A stretch of DNA of 64,000 nucleotides from Scatophagus argus (GCF_020382885.2 NC_058513.1:13169641-13233640); one strand, 5' to 3'. Counted from the stretch's first letter, positions 1 to 11,997 are shown. Numbers and translations: made by a program. Notes: a model not told the origin generated them from the letters alone.

Positions 1-383
1 TTCTTTGTCATATCTGATGTTAAACTGAACTGTGAGCATTTCTCCCTGAGTCATATCAGATACAGATTTACATCGGCAATGGTTGTTGTTTAACAGTAAT
101 GAAGACCACAACTTTTGTGATCCCATGATGCCTAGCAGCAAAAATGACATACAGTGCTTTTAAAACATACATTAAAGCTGAGCAAAAAAACAAAAAACCT
201 CCAGTAGAAAATAATCATTAGATTTATCGACAATAGAAAGTATTAGTTAGTCCACCCCTTTAAAATCACAAAAGCATCAGAAAACCTTCACTAATACTAA
301 CCTTGAACAACTGAAGTCATCTGTCTGAACTTGACTGCAATTATCTATCTAACTCCATCCTGTTTTGTTTCTTCCTTTTGCAG
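1..383 (+). other. 3' part of the last intron of the nodal-related gene
   Basis: AT-rich intronic sequence ending in a good polypyrimidine tract and CAG acceptor at 381-383. No coding signal or repeat was recognised. Confidence 0.6.
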
Positions 384-536
384 AGTTTACTGAAACATTA
401 TCACCCTGACAGAGTAGGATCACCCTGCTGTGCCCCAACCAAAATGAGCCCGCTAAGCATGCTGTACTACGAGAACGGGGAAATGCTCCTGCGACATCAC
501 GAGGACATGATTGTGGATGAATGTGGCTGCCAGTGA
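384..536 (+). CDS. ndr2: Nodal-related TGF-beta ligand, terminal coding exon (partial gene; likely ndr2/cyclops)
   Basis: This is the last exon of a secreted TGF-beta family morphogen that signals through activin-type receptors and EGF-CFC co-receptors to induce mesendoderm and set left-right asymmetry. It follows a pyrimidine-rich acceptor ending TTTTGCAG at 383. The 50 codons plus TGA read [20 protein letters not shown] and end in DECGCQ. The adjacent CC pair, the LSMLYYENG segment and the final C-G-C form the C-terminal half of the cystine-knot domain, and the wording is Nodal-like rather than BMP- or activin-like. The prodomain, cleavage site and earlier exons lie left of the window. Placement beside lrrc20, ppa1 and sar1a agrees with the human NODAL neighbourhood. 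Teleosts keep several nodal paralogues (ndr1, ndr2, southpaw). The choice of ndr2 is inferred from tail resemblance and synteny; Nodal family membership is secure. Confidence 0.8.
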   Translation, partial: SLLKHYHPDRVGSPCCAPTKMSPLSMLYYENGEMLLRHHEDMIVDECGCQ

Positions 537-965
537 CAGCTGCAACCACCTCAAAACATGGCCCATGTTTCTGGGCAGTGTAACAGCACAGCAATGCTGT
601 GCAGAAGCAAACCATTTCTGACACTTAGCCAGAAGGACAAAAGCTCTTTGATATTTGTCACTGTGCACTGTGAGATTGTAGCTGATATATGTGCAGAGAT
701 ACGGTTGTAATTTGGGATGTGATCTCTGGTTTGTAAGGAGAACATTGTTATTTTAAGACGTGCCGAAATACAAACTCAACGACATCATCCAGCCTTCCAG
801 CTGTGTGCAGCTGTCACAACGAAATGTTAATTCCCTTATAAATTTCATCAGTGTAAACGTGAAATGGCAATAATACAGCACTGTTTTTATTGTACACTAC
901 CATTTGTGTAACTGTTAATTAAATGTATATTTATTGTAAATAATAAAAGAGATGTATTTATTTAC
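537..965 (+). other. 3' UTR and poly(A) signal of the nodal-related gene
   Basis: Sequence after the TGA at 534-536 stays noncoding in all frames, apart from short chance ORFs on the opposite strand. A canonical AATAAA sits at 942-947 in an AT-rich context, predicting cleavage near 960-975 and a 3' UTR of about 430 nt. Confidence 0.6.
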
Positions 966-1419
966 ATTGCACTGGTTGTGTATTTTGATGTGTTTAATTA
1001 CTTATACTTTTCTGGCATATGAGTATAGGACTTACATAACAGGCAGCTGATAACTGCATCCAACTTCACTTATTGTCTTGTGAGATTTTTGTTAGATCAA
1101 ATATTTAAATCAAAATGCCAACTTCAGAGTATTTCACGCTGCTGTGGTTTCGTTCGCTGTCATAAAACACACTCTTGCAAACGCATCCACAGACAGCAAT
1201 ACATCCCATCCCTTAGCTCACTGGTACGACTGGAACGACTGTGTGTGACACAAAGGAACTGGCACACCAAAACAGGTGGACTTTTCTAGTTTTAGAGCAT
1301 TTCATTCATCCGCACTGAGTCATGGCCACAGCATAACAGTAGAGAGATCTCCAGCAAATACTGTAAAGTGGCAGCTAGTTGTGACAATGGTAAACTAAGT
1401 TCTATTCTTTTGAAGCCAG

Positions 1420-1528
1420 GGAGCTTATTGAATTCAAATCCTTTGAAAATACACTGACTAACCGGGAATTTGACAGAGCCATGACCATGCCATTGGTCAA
1501 ACTGGGAATAGTTGACCAGGACTCACAG
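1420..1528 (+). CDS. Coding-like exon upstream of lrrc20, possible alternative first exon
   Basis: A 36-codon open stretch (1421-1528) lies between a plausible AG acceptor (1418-1419) and a strong GTAAGA donor (1529). It reads ELIEFKSFENTLTNREF and continues to VKLGIVDQDSQ. The donor leaves phase 0, and the next lrrc20 exon (from 2743) is open in that frame through EQLQQEK into the lrrc20 start MAEAVANV. Translation from the internal ATG at 1481 would therefore add 23 residues to the N-terminus of LRRC20. I recognise no family in the peptide. It could be an alternative first exon, an exon of another transcript, or a chance ORF beside a chance donor. The frame match alone would occur by luck about one time in three. 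Confidence 0.35.
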
Positions 1529-1779
1529 GTAAGACAACATTCAGCTTTCCATCGTCAGTCTCGGGAAAACCGTTGTGTCCATATCCTTAATATCCTTTAA
1601 AATGTCCAGCCTTTAAAAGTTAGGTTTTTAGGTCTTAAAAAGAAGAATTTAGATAGGGAAAATTCTCGTTATGGTTGGTTAAAGTAACACACTGCCACTA
1701 AATACAGGCCGAGTGAAACGTAATGCTTTAGTAATAATACCTACTACTACTTAATAAGTGCACTTATAGCTTTTTACTG

Positions 1780-2124
1780 CTTTCAAAGTCCATTATGGGC
1801 ATCTACGTCGTCTGCAACTTGAAAGCGCAGGGCTGACGCCCATGAATTGGTTGTTCAGTTATGTCCTAGCCGGCTGTTTGCTAATAGCCTAGCATGTGCC
1901 TTATTTACTGTGGCTAAGCAACAGCAGCGACTTTTGCCTTGTGTGTTTAACGTTACTATGTGGTGTTGCTTAGTGGGTCTTTTTTACACGAACAGCGCCA
2001 ACAGTCAGGTGAATTGCCCTCTCCGTGGCTAAAAATACACACTTACCAAATTTCACTGTGGTTGAGCTGCTGTTGCTAACGTTAGCTAGCTGGCAGCTGT
2101 CAGGCTCCGAAGCTTCGTGTTTGG
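1780..2124 (+). promoter_or_regulatory. lrrc20: Probable lrrc20 promoter and noncoding first exon
   Basis: The stretch before 2125 is locally richer in CpG than its AT-rich surroundings. It ends in a strong donor G|GTAAGT at 2125, with no ATG-led reading frame continuing into lrrc20. This suits a 5' UTR exon spliced to the acceptor at 2741-2742. No TATA box was identified, and the transcription start is not determinable by eye. Confidence 0.35.
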
Positions 2125-2763
2125 GTAAGTGGCCTGCTTGGCTTGGCTTGGTTTTAATTAATCAGTAATGAGCTAATGGCTACATGGGGGGTGCGTTTGT
2201 GTTCGCATTATGGGGTCAGGTCATATGTTTCTTTTATTTTAATTTATGCTTCATTGTATGTGTTTCTATGATTTTAACCTCATGGTAAATGCTCTTCATT
2301 TGCTATAGTAAATATTATTGACATTATGTGTCATTTTCGGTTTTTAAGCCAACCAAAATATACATAATTTGCAGTTTTTAGGTACTCGCGTTTGACTATG
2401 TTCACGCCCCGGAGGTTTTCAAACGTCATTTTTTTTAAAAAAATGTCTTTTATTGTACTTAAACATAGTGCTTATTCCATCAGTGATTACAGAGAACTAT
2501 GTTGTGTTAGGTTCACTTTTTGTTCTTGTTGTTTACTTTTGAAAACTTTGAATAGAGGCTTTAAATGGGCTATTTTGCACTGGATTCCTGTGTTGTTACC
2601 AACATAAACGCCTCTAAATGTTAAGCTGGTTACGTCTGCTGTGATATAATGTCGTTATTAGTTACTGCAATTACCATTTGACTGTCATACATCTTGTTAA
2701 GAAAAAAGTATGTGTAGTGTAATGTAGCATGACCTCCCACAGGAACAGTTACAGCAGGAAAAA

Positions 2764-3771
2764 ATGGCCGAGGCAGTCGCCAATGTGGCCCGCAGGATTA
2801 ACGCAACCGTAGAGGAGAGGAAAGATAGTTTGGGTAAGACTCCTGTCACACATCTTTCTCTCTGTTTCTCACTTGCTCTTTCTGCAGTCTCCCCGCATAT
2901 GAATGAGTAGCCCCGATTTATTACTCTGGTTGCTACTATTTCAGATTTCGCCAGTAGGTGGTGACAAAGGCTTACATTTGTTTTTGCCCAGATAACAAGG
3001 ACTTTAACTCTAAATGTTTGTTAGTTTGAAATATTCATCATTCTCCTGTTGTGTTGATGGATTTTAATCTCACAATCCTGTTCTTCTCTGCAGACTTGTC
3101 AAACTGCAAGCTCATTTCTTTCCCAGAAGGTGTGTTCAAGGTCCTGAGGAGTGTCTCAGAGAACATCCAGGTTATCACATTGGCTGACAATGAAATGAAG
3201 GCACTTCCTAGCAAGTTTTTTTCAACCTTCACTCAGCTGAGAGGTATTGGACAATACACACTGACTCATGGATTCAGTCCTCAAGAAAAGATTGTGTTGT
3301 GATGTGCAGTTGATTTCACAAATGTTGATGACCAAAGAGCAGATACTTTACTTGTGTGTTGAAATATATTGCAGAATTGGACCTGCGAGGTAATGTTCTC
3401 ACCAAACTGCCTGACGCTGTGGCAGAAATGGAGCATTTGACCTGCATCAATCTGGCTGATAACAGCTTCTCCATCTTCCCTGATAAGCTTACTGAAATAG
3501 CCACACTAGAGAGGATTAACCTGGAGGGAAATAGAATCACTGGTAATGGTACAATATTAAAGTAATCTTGTATATTTTTATATATATATCGGTTTCAGCT
3601 TACATTTACTCTCTGTTTTTATTTTGCTCCGCAGAAATACCTCTGGAGAAGTTGTCTGACATGCCAGCACTGAAGTGGCTAAACGTGAAGTCAAACCCTT
3701 TGGACTCGAACACTCAGTCTGCACTGCAGGCTCCCCACAGTTTTGACATTTTATCAAGCTCAGAGGCCTAA
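2764..3771 (+). CDS. lrrc20: Leucine-rich repeat-containing protein 20
   Basis: Four coding exons are 2764-2833 (the exon begins at 2743), 3094-3243, 3375-3542 and 3635-3771, all with GT-AG borders. They join to 174 residues (human LRRC20 has 184). The protein starts MAEAVANVARRINATVEE, matching the conserved N-terminus of vertebrate LRRC20. It continues through leucine-rich repeats of L-x-x-L-x-L-x-x-N/C-x-L type, for example IQVITLADNEMKALP, LRELDLRGNVLTKLP, LTCINLADNSFSIFP and LERINLEGNRITEIP. There is no signal peptide or membrane segment, so it is probably an intracellular scaffold; its biochemical role is not established. The ATG at 2764 is chosen because it aligns with the family start, although the frame stays open upstream (see the exon at 1420-1528). 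Confidence 0.93.
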
Positions 3772-3927
3772 AATATATCATGTATTATATTTGCCCATGT
3801 GCAGACTGCATGCTGTGTGCCTTTTACTACTTCAATTGGGTGCTACTGTGTGCCTGAGAGATGAGGAAGCATAACACCTGAAGATACTGAAGTGATGATA
3901 TCACAGTGGGTTTGAAAGAAACAAGAA

Positions 3928-3933
3928 AATAAA
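3928..3933 (+). promoter_or_regulatory. lrrc20: lrrc20 poly(A) signal
   Basis: AATAAA lies 157 nt after the lrrc20 stop, giving a short 3' UTR. A run of AT-rich sequence follows. Confidence 0.6.
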
Positions 3934-3949
3934 GCTGTGCAATGATAGC

Positions 3950-4930
3950 ATCCTCTTTGATTGAGTTACAGAGAGCTCAAGGTGTTTTTTTTGAAATCAT
4001 GTTTTTGTCCCAATTGAGATATGTTTTAAGACTTATTTATTACTTTTGATAGTACAAAAAAGGCTTTTCTTTTCAATTAAAGATTATACACTGGAAACTA
4101 TGCTGTCTTTATTTTTCACTGGATGACAAATTCATAGCTGAAACAATGTTTGATGAATTTGCTGTTTATTTTCATTTTTGATGTGTCTGACCATTAATTT
4201 CAATTTAAATAAGTGATTATTCTTTGCATTATAAAAATGTAACAAAATAGTCAAAAAAGGTCATCAAAATTTCAATTGCAGTGATATAAGACAAAAGCTA
4301 ATCATCTCATGTGAAGTTGTCATTGGGGAACCTTGGGGAAGATTGGGGAAGACAAATATGGTAGAAATTTAGAAGATAAGGGTAGGTAGATTGTCATAAA
4401 ATCCCACCCATGACCATCAAAATACATGCGAATTTAGAGGGGAAAAAAGGTTAAGTCACATTTTCATACAGTCTTTCTAAAAATAGGCCCATAAGTATGT
4501 TATCAAATAGCTACAATGAAACCTGAGAGGCAAGAAGTCACAGCATGCCACCTAATCCTGCCTTGTTAATTGGTTTACAGCTAACGCCGGTCAGCTCCAT
4601 CTGTTTTTGTCTGAAAAGGGCTCTCAAGAGCCACAGCTTACAAGATGGACGTGGAAAACAAATCACTTCACATGCCAAGAGGGTAGAAAATTAACATTAC
4701 AGCCATGGGGGAGTGGTAATAAAGAACTCACTGTTGATTACAATTCTGAACAAATTGGCTTGTGTCACAGGTTTGTTTACACACGTTTGGCTACAGATAC
4801 CAATAATGTAACTGCACAGGAACATGCAGAAGCCAGCATGTCCCTGTCATGTGGCCACACACTAGCTACACCAGCCCTGTTGTCACATGCAGGAAGCCGA
4901 CAGATCTCTTAACACTCACCTTAAGAAGTG
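3950..4930. other. Intergenic spacer lrrc20-ppa1
   Basis: About 1 kb of AT-rich sequence. A 101-codon open frame at 4607-4912 has no recognisable family, no splice partner and low-complexity composition, so I treat it as chance. A small triplication of the unit TTGGGGAA sits at 4322-4350. The spacer is too short to hold a GPCR gene such as npffr1, which occupies this interval in human. Confidence 0.5.
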
Positions 4931-5013
4931 CGCATGTCTGCTCCTGCTGTCTCAAAGACGGAGCTTCTTAGTCCACAGACCACAGAGGACGAGTTTGACC
5001 AACAACAACAGAC

Positions 5014-8000
5014 ATGAGCTTTACCACTGAGGAGAGGGGAAGGCCAAACACCCAGGACTACAGGGTGTTTTTCAGTAAGCACAGCTCTTTGAATGAATGA
5101 GTTTGAGTGTTTGAGGGGATTTTCATAGTTTCTTGATTAACTTTCAATCTAGCAATAACTACTGTTAAGAGCTGTTCTGAGAACTATTCGTAGAGCTTCA
5201 TGGGGGGATCTAATTACAGTGTTGAATTTATGCTCAGAACATGTATTACTCCTCTCCACAGAAAACTGTGCGGGAGAATACATCTCTCCATTCCACGACA
5301 TCCCCATCTACGCAAATGAAGCAGAGGTCAGCATCATGTGTTGCAGTTAATGCTGCACATTAATGGACTTCAGTTAAAATGCAGAGCTGTTGTTTGTACA
5401 TTTTTGGGTGCACACACTTGTTGCCAGGGCTGTAGATGTGTGTGTAGATGTGGATAACATTTCTTGGTCTTACTGTACACCTCCTTTGCTGTTTTAGCCT
5501 CATTATGCAATACTAAGATATGAGATGTGTGATGTTTTTTTTCTTTTCCTTTTAATTTTCATTTTGAATTGTATTCCCAAGGCTGCTGTTGCTGTTTTGG
5601 CTGCAAGTGAGCGTCAGCAGTATAATGCCAGCTACTAATTAGCAGTGGACAGTTTAGTGCCTGTACCTTATGCTCTGGCAGAAACTGAAACTGTGAAACT
5701 ACAACATTGGGTTTTATGGTGAAAAAGGGTTCATATCATAGGTTTATTGTGTACATGTTACATGTCATATGTGAAAAATACTTTTGTCCAAAAACGTACT
5801 GCTCCTGTCCCTCCATTTTTAAAGCATTATTTTGGCATCCATGTCATTTATCCTTTGCATAATCACTTTTTCCATTATTCCCATTGGGAAAGTTTGAGGA
5901 ATGTATAGATAAAATGTATTTCAGTGTGTTTCAGACACTGTTATATATCATAGTCATGGAAGTTTCATAGAAATGTATTTGAAACAGGGGAGAGAATACA
6001 TCCTCAGTAGAACTGTATTTCTGATTATCTTGCAGAATATTTTTCATGCAGTTGTGGAGGTTCCAAGATGGACAAATGCAAAGATGGAGGTCTGGGTTCA
6101 TATTATTGTTCATTTATCACGTTGGTACATGTTCAAAAGTATAAAATAATCTACAGAGATCCATATCTATACCTTTGTCATAGACATAGTTTGAAACTGT
6201 CACTATTTGTTCAATGCATATAGGAATGAGGCTCTGTATAATGTCATCTGATACACAATTCCCCTTAGTAAGATTTTATCAAATAATAAGAAAATAAAAT
6301 AGGCAGCCCATAAGGTTTTAGCTAATTTGTTTTGTTTTTTGTTCTACTCAATTATGATTTTTAATAATACAGTGACCACATAATGGGTCAGTGCCTCCCT
6401 CCGTTTGTAAATGTGCTTTCGCCATCCGTTTATCAGATTGCCACCAAAGATCCTCTCAATCCACTAAAACAAGACGTGAAGAAGGGGAATCTTCGTTATG
6501 TAGCGAATGTGTTTCCTCACAAAGGCTACATCTGGAATTATGGAGCCATTCCACAGGCAAGTCCTGCTCCAACGATATTTAAACAACAGAAAAATCTGAT
6601 CATGTTTCTGACACATCAAGCATGTGTTTTCTCTTTTCCCAGACATGGGAAGACCCCAACCACAAGGACAGCGACACAGGATGCTGCGGAGACAATGATC
6701 CTATTGATATATGCGACATAGGAAATAAGGTGCTGAAATATCTCTGACGAGGGGCTGTGAAGAATCAGATATAACTCAACTGTCTGCAGCTTTTTCAGAA
6801 ATGTGCCTTCGATTCTCAGGTGTGCTCACGAGGGGAAATAATCAAAGTGAAGGTGCTGGGAACTCTCGCTTTGATCGATGAGGGGGAAACAGACTGGAAG
6901 GTCATTGTGATCAACAATGAAGACCCTGAAGCCGCCGACTTTAACAGTATGAATAATGTGCATTAGAAGCCGCTGCTACTGCTGGAAAACTTGGCAACAG
7001 TTACATTAGTTATTCTGAATTTCAAAGTTCTCCTTTGTTGTTGATTTGTTGCAGATATTGATGATGTAAGACGACTTAAACCTGGATACCTGGAGGCAAC
7101 TGTTGATTGGTTCAAAAGATACAAAGTCCCAGATGGGAAACCTGAAAACCAGTTTGCATTCAATGGAGAGTTCAAGGACAGGGTACACCTTTTTAAGCTT
7201 GTATTCAGAGTACATGTGTTGTATTTTTTAAAAAAAGAGTCATGTTTTTAAACTAGGCTACTGATATAACTGCTTTATTTATTGATATGTTTTTTAGTTT
7301 CTGATCAAAGGATATGAGTAAAATTTATCTTTGGTTACTGTAAAAAAAAGAAAAAAAAACTTTTTTGCAGGACTTTGCCATTAAAACAGTCAAGAGCACC
7401 CATGAGTTTTGGAAGGCACTGATTTCTAAGAAGACAGACGCTGGCGAGTTAAACTGGTGAGATAAATTCATGTTCAGAATTCAACTTATGCTCCATCATG
7501 CAAACAGTGGGCTGTAGGATGGTAGATGTTAAAAAACACTTTTGGTGGTACATTTCCTGCTGTAACATCCTTGAGATAATTAAACACAGAGTGACTGTCA
7601 ACAGTGAGCTGACGAGAGAGTGTGAATCAACTAATTAATGTTAAATACCTTCTTACTGCAGATGAAATATAGGAACATATGCTTTTCTAGGTCCCTTATT
7701 AGTTTTCTGGTTAAGAGGAGCTTATAGTGCTGGAATACTCTAAGGTGATATTTTTTCCTTTGTTTAATCTCTTTCTTGAATCAGCATGAACACCAGTGTC
7801 ACAGATAGTCCATTCTGCTGCTCTGCTGGGGATGCAGAGGCTGTGGTTAAGTCTGTAAGTCCAAAATATCCAAAGCTACACACATGTATCCCTCATGACT
7901 GCCAAAGTGCATTTGTAATATACCATTTAATGATTTTACTAACACTTACAGGCAAGTGCTTTTGGAGCTGAAGATCCCATTCCAAGTTCAGGTAGGTGCT

Positions 8001-8108
8001 TATATATTTCTTTGTTTTGTTGCATCAGCACAGCATTGTTGCACTATGTAAACTGCATGCTTGATATTTTCCCTTGCAGTGGACAAATGGTACCATTATG
8101 AGAAGTAA
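5014..8108 (+). CDS. ppa1: Inorganic pyrophosphatase 1 (cytosolic)
   Basis: Family I soluble pyrophosphatase hydrolyses diphosphate to two phosphates with Mg2+, pulling nucleotide, tRNA and lipid synthesis forward. Eleven coding exons are 5014-5074, 5262-5326, 6036-6089, 6437-6556, 6643-6729, 6820-6946, 7055-7182, 7371-7456, 7785-7854, 7952-7991 and 8080-8108. They give 288 residues (human PPA1 has 289). The metal-binding signature DNDPID is at residues 117-122, preceded by [15 protein letters not shown] and followed by [11 protein letters not shown] and [20 protein letters not shown], all family hallmarks. There is no mitochondrial leader, which argues for PPA1 over PPA2. The start [11 protein letters not shown] aligns with the family start. 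The intron after exon 4 has a GC donor. The last exon encodes only a short tail, DKWYHYEK. Confidence 0.96.
6557..6642 (+). other. ppa1: GC-AG intron in ppa1
   Basis: Exon 4 ends in the codons for GAIPQ and is followed by GCAAGT rather than GTAAGT. The acceptor is TTTTCCCAG before TWEDP. Only this boundary keeps the family-invariant GAIPQTWEDP intact, so the C at donor position +2 is supported by the protein. The intron is 86 nt. Confidence 0.8.
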
Positions 8109-8259
8109 GAAAATCCTGAGCAGAAAACCTGATTCCTTCCTTCATGTGATTTTAACACATCATTAAATTTTAGGTCACATTTACTTACCTTTTTTTCTTT
8201 TTGGATGTCTGTCGTTGTGAAAACTGCCTGCCTAACCTTTAAGCTTGACAAAACATCTC

Positions 8260-8265
8260 AATAAA
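8260..8265 (+). promoter_or_regulatory. ppa1: ppa1 poly(A) signal
   Basis: AATAAA lies about 150 nt after the ppa1 TAA in an otherwise noncoding 3' UTR. Confidence 0.6.
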
Positions 8266-8559
8266 CCCCTAAATCCCAGGCTATTGTGTATTGTACTGCT
8301 TTTATTTCAACTTTTCCATTTTGACATAACACACAGTCACGAGCCTAACTACACGTTATTGATCAAAAGCGGCTGAGCTAACATTTTAAAAGGTACACAA
8401 ATGTTTTAGAAGCTAGTAGCTACCTGCTACCAGGAATGAACGAGTAACTAACCACTAGTTAACCACTAGTTAATGAGTAGCTCATTATCAAATTTTATAC
8501 ACTAGTTAATGATTAGTTAGTTAAAAAAATCAGTGATGAAAAAGTAGCCCAGTAGCAGC

Positions 8560-8732
8560 ATAGATTGTGTGTCATTGACCGCCATCCGTCAACATGAGGA
8601 CGCTAATGCAACACATTCGATGCAAAACGTCGGAGGCTAAAACACGAAGAAGAAGAACCGGAACTCTGATTGACCGTTTCCAAGGAGACCACCGATACCA
8701 CTTAGTGCTGGGCTGCTGGGCAGTGCAGAGGG
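8560..8732 (+). promoter_or_regulatory. sar1a: Probable sar1a promoter and noncoding first exon
   Basis: A GC-richer island between the ppa1 3' end and sar1a ends in a donor GG|GTAAGG at 8733 with no useful ATG. It carries an ETS-like CCGGAA (8659-8664) and an imperfect palindrome GTTTCCAAGGAGAC (8676-8689) resembling an RFX X-box. Splicing from 8732 to the acceptor at 9488 would give the usual noncoding first exon of SAR1 genes. The transcription start is not resolved. Confidence 0.4.
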
Positions 8733-9488
8733 GTAAGGAAGCTAATGTTAAAGTTAGAAAATAATTTAGACACAAATACACAGTGAAACACATTTTCTGT
8801 TGGCAGAGTTAATAATGAGTCTGCTTGCAGTCGATGGACCTTTTAGCTTTGCCCTGACGTACATGAGATCTGATTCTAGAATGTACCAGCGGTTTAACGT
8901 TAGCAAACATGCTAATGCTAAGTAGCCCAAAGCCGTTATCTAACGCTACAACTGTGTCGGTGTATTAGCAATCGGAGCACACCGATACAAGCACCAACGG
9001 GCACTTGGATACTTATGCTTCCAGCGTTTTTAAAGCGGAGACTTGTCTTTTTAATTGTCATTTTTTTTTACAAAGGAGCGCTGTTAAATAATAATGTGGG
9101 TAGCTCAGCTAATTATTCAATCTAATATTGGACCTGTTGCGTCCTTGATGGATAGTCTGTGATGCTTGTTACGTTAGATCTAAATGATGCGTGATGATTT
9201 GTTAACGGTATGTTTGCTACGTTTAGACTTTTCGAGAAAAGGCACACGTGAATATAATTTAGTTCACCATCGTTTAAAAATGTCCAGTGTTTGTATTGAC
9301 CTAGCCTTCTTACTACTGGATTTGCTGTATGTTGATGTCGATGGTACATTTTCTACATTGTGTCAAAGTGTGTAATGTTTTGTCCGAAATATTTGAGTAT
9401 TCCATGATCCAATACATGGTCACAAGCCATGCCCTTTTAGTTCACTATTACAGTATGTGGTAGTAATGTAACCTTATTCTTGTTTCAG
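8733..9488 (+). other. First intron of sar1a
   Basis: AT-rich intron between the inferred 5' UTR exon and the ATG exon. Short ORFs on both strands here are unsupported. Confidence 0.4.
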
Positions 9489-9503
9489 TCCAAGATCTTC
9501 AAG

Positions 9504-11930
9504 ATGTCATTTTTATTCGACTGGATCTACAGGGGGTTTAGTAGTGTTTTACAGTTCTTAGGTAAGTACTGTCTTCAGTTTTGTAATGATTTAAAAGGGG
9601 TGGGAAAGTATTAAAGTCTTCTACTTAGCAATAACAGCAATACCACTAGTACTTCAAAAAGTTGCTCACTTTGAACAATGGTGCGTTTTGGTAATTTAAG
9701 GCTTAGATATGTATGTGAAACAGATCCCAAAATACTTTATAATCATGAAGAATTCTTTCTGATGTGTAGCTATGGTAGTAAAAGTTTAAAGCACCAATTT
9801 CTTCAAGACTAAACTCATGTAAACTTTTATGTATATGCATATGTATCAACTAGAACTTGGTATTCAAACACAAAATTTGATGGTCATTTTTGGCACATTT
9901 GTGAAATATTTCCTTCAGGTCTGTATAAAAAGTCTGGGAAGCTGGTTTTCCTGGGTCTGGACAATGCTGGTAAAACAACGCTCCTTCACATGTTGAAAGA
10001 TGACCGACTTGGCCAACATGTACCGACGTTGCATCCAAGTAAGATTCAGACAGTCATGTTCCATCCTGCATTGGCTGACATGTTAGAAAGTAGATGACTT
10101 GATATTAAAAGCTGAAGGCTCAGTGTGTTTTGGTGCATGTAGATTCATGTGAGTTTATTATGCGGTAAATAAATACAGTGTGATTGATTCCTTCATCTGG
10201 CAAAGTTATTCCACCCATTTTGGGTCTGATTGTCTTTTGGGCAAAATGTTGTGATAGTGTTGTATTGTGAGTTACTGTGTAGTTTACAGCTTTGTTGAAT
10301 TTTCCCTTCTTTTCCTTAAAGCTTCTGAAGAGCTGACAATCGGTGGGATGACATTCACTACATTTGATCTAGGAGGGCATGTACAAGGTGAGATCGTTCA
10401 CCATTTTTCCAGCATGGTCACACTGTAGAAATTAGGCAGTTGTCACAGCTTTTCACTGTCATATCAGATTTTGATGAAATATCATGTTGTAAAGCAGGAT
10501 GTGCATTTATCACCCAAAGTGTTCTGAAAATAACTTAGGATTTAGCATAGGATTAACCTGTAGATTGTAACAGTGTCACCTCTAAATTACACTGATATGT
10601 TGCACATTAACAGGTTGTAATAATGCACTGTAAAATAGTGGTTCAAGTTGTTTCACTGGAAATAAGTTTGCGAGATCACAATATACATATTTGTTACAAC
10701 TGTTGCCAATTGTCAGAAAGCAGATCCTTTGATATTGCCTTCACTGTCAGTAAGCTGTACTGTCTACAGTCATATTGGAGAAAACCAAAACAAGTTAACT
10801 GATCGCAGTTCTCGTGGCTGCCACATGGTGTCTCTGCACTGACGTGTAATTTATATCAGCTAACATGGAAATACTGAGGCTAAAGTGCACTGAACTGAAA
10901 TTTAAAGGCAGGAAGTTCCAGAATACAGAAGTTGTACCAGAGCTGCAGAAAATGTACATTAGGAAAGAACAGACTCTACCCCTCTAGGTTACATTATGAC
11001 TGTAAATGTTAGTTTAGCAATCATTATCACAGTATTCTCAATTCATATTTGCTTTATGAAGTCCTGTAGCCCAATTAAAAAAAGTTACAGCTGTTACACA
11101 AGAGTTTTCAGTTATGTTAGTTGATTAAACCTTTTCTTAAGGAAAAACATACAAGTCCCTGCATTCCAGTACTCATACTCCTACATTATTTAGCATGCCA
11201 AAAGAAGCTTTAATATGTCAGACGCATGCCTTTCTGGCTATATTGACCCACTACCTTTTGTGCAGCGAAAGATATGTCACATTCATTACTGCTGTTCTTA
11301 ATAGTTTTGGTGACTTCACATAGTTCTCAGTATACCTCCACCCAACATCAGCCTGACTACAGATCTAATTAGCCAAAATCTGTGGGATGCATGGAAAGAC
11401 ATTAGGACCTGTGAGCCACCATACCACTATATGAAGATTTATGATTGTACACAGTGACAGTAAAGGATGGAATCCCCTGCATTCCAAGCACTGAAGGGCA
11501 TTCAGTATCCTGTTGAATTGCTGCGAGGAAAAACAGGTTTTTTTTTCTTTGTTCATAGCTCGAAGAGTGTGGAAGAACTACCTGCCAGCTGTGAATGGTG
11601 TCGTCTTTCTTGTAGACTGTGCAGATCACGAGAGACTCACAGAATCCAAGGCTGAACTCGATGTAAGATTAAACATCACCCTTCCAAGCTGTTTCCACCT
11701 CGCGGTATTGACTGGCGTCTTTTAACTGTAGATTAATGATGATTGTGTTTCTAGGCTCTCCTAGGAGATGAGACCATAGTCAATGTACCAGTGTTGGTGC
11801 TGGGTAATAAAATTGACCGCCCTGAGGCCATCAGTGAAGGAGGACTTAGAGGAGCCTTTGCTCTTGATGGTCAAGTTACCGGAAAGGTAGGCATGTCATT
11901 TTAATTCTCGGAAATAATATGATCTCACTC

Positions 11931-11997
<67 letters not shown>

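Noticed and set aside
4607-4912. 101-codon ORF between lrrc20 and ppa1
   Set aside because: No recognisable domain and not joined in frame to ppa1, whose start at 5014 fits the family length exactly.
9850-10038. Minus-strand 62-codon ORF
   Set aside because: Antisense shadow of the sar1a P-loop exon (9919-10038).
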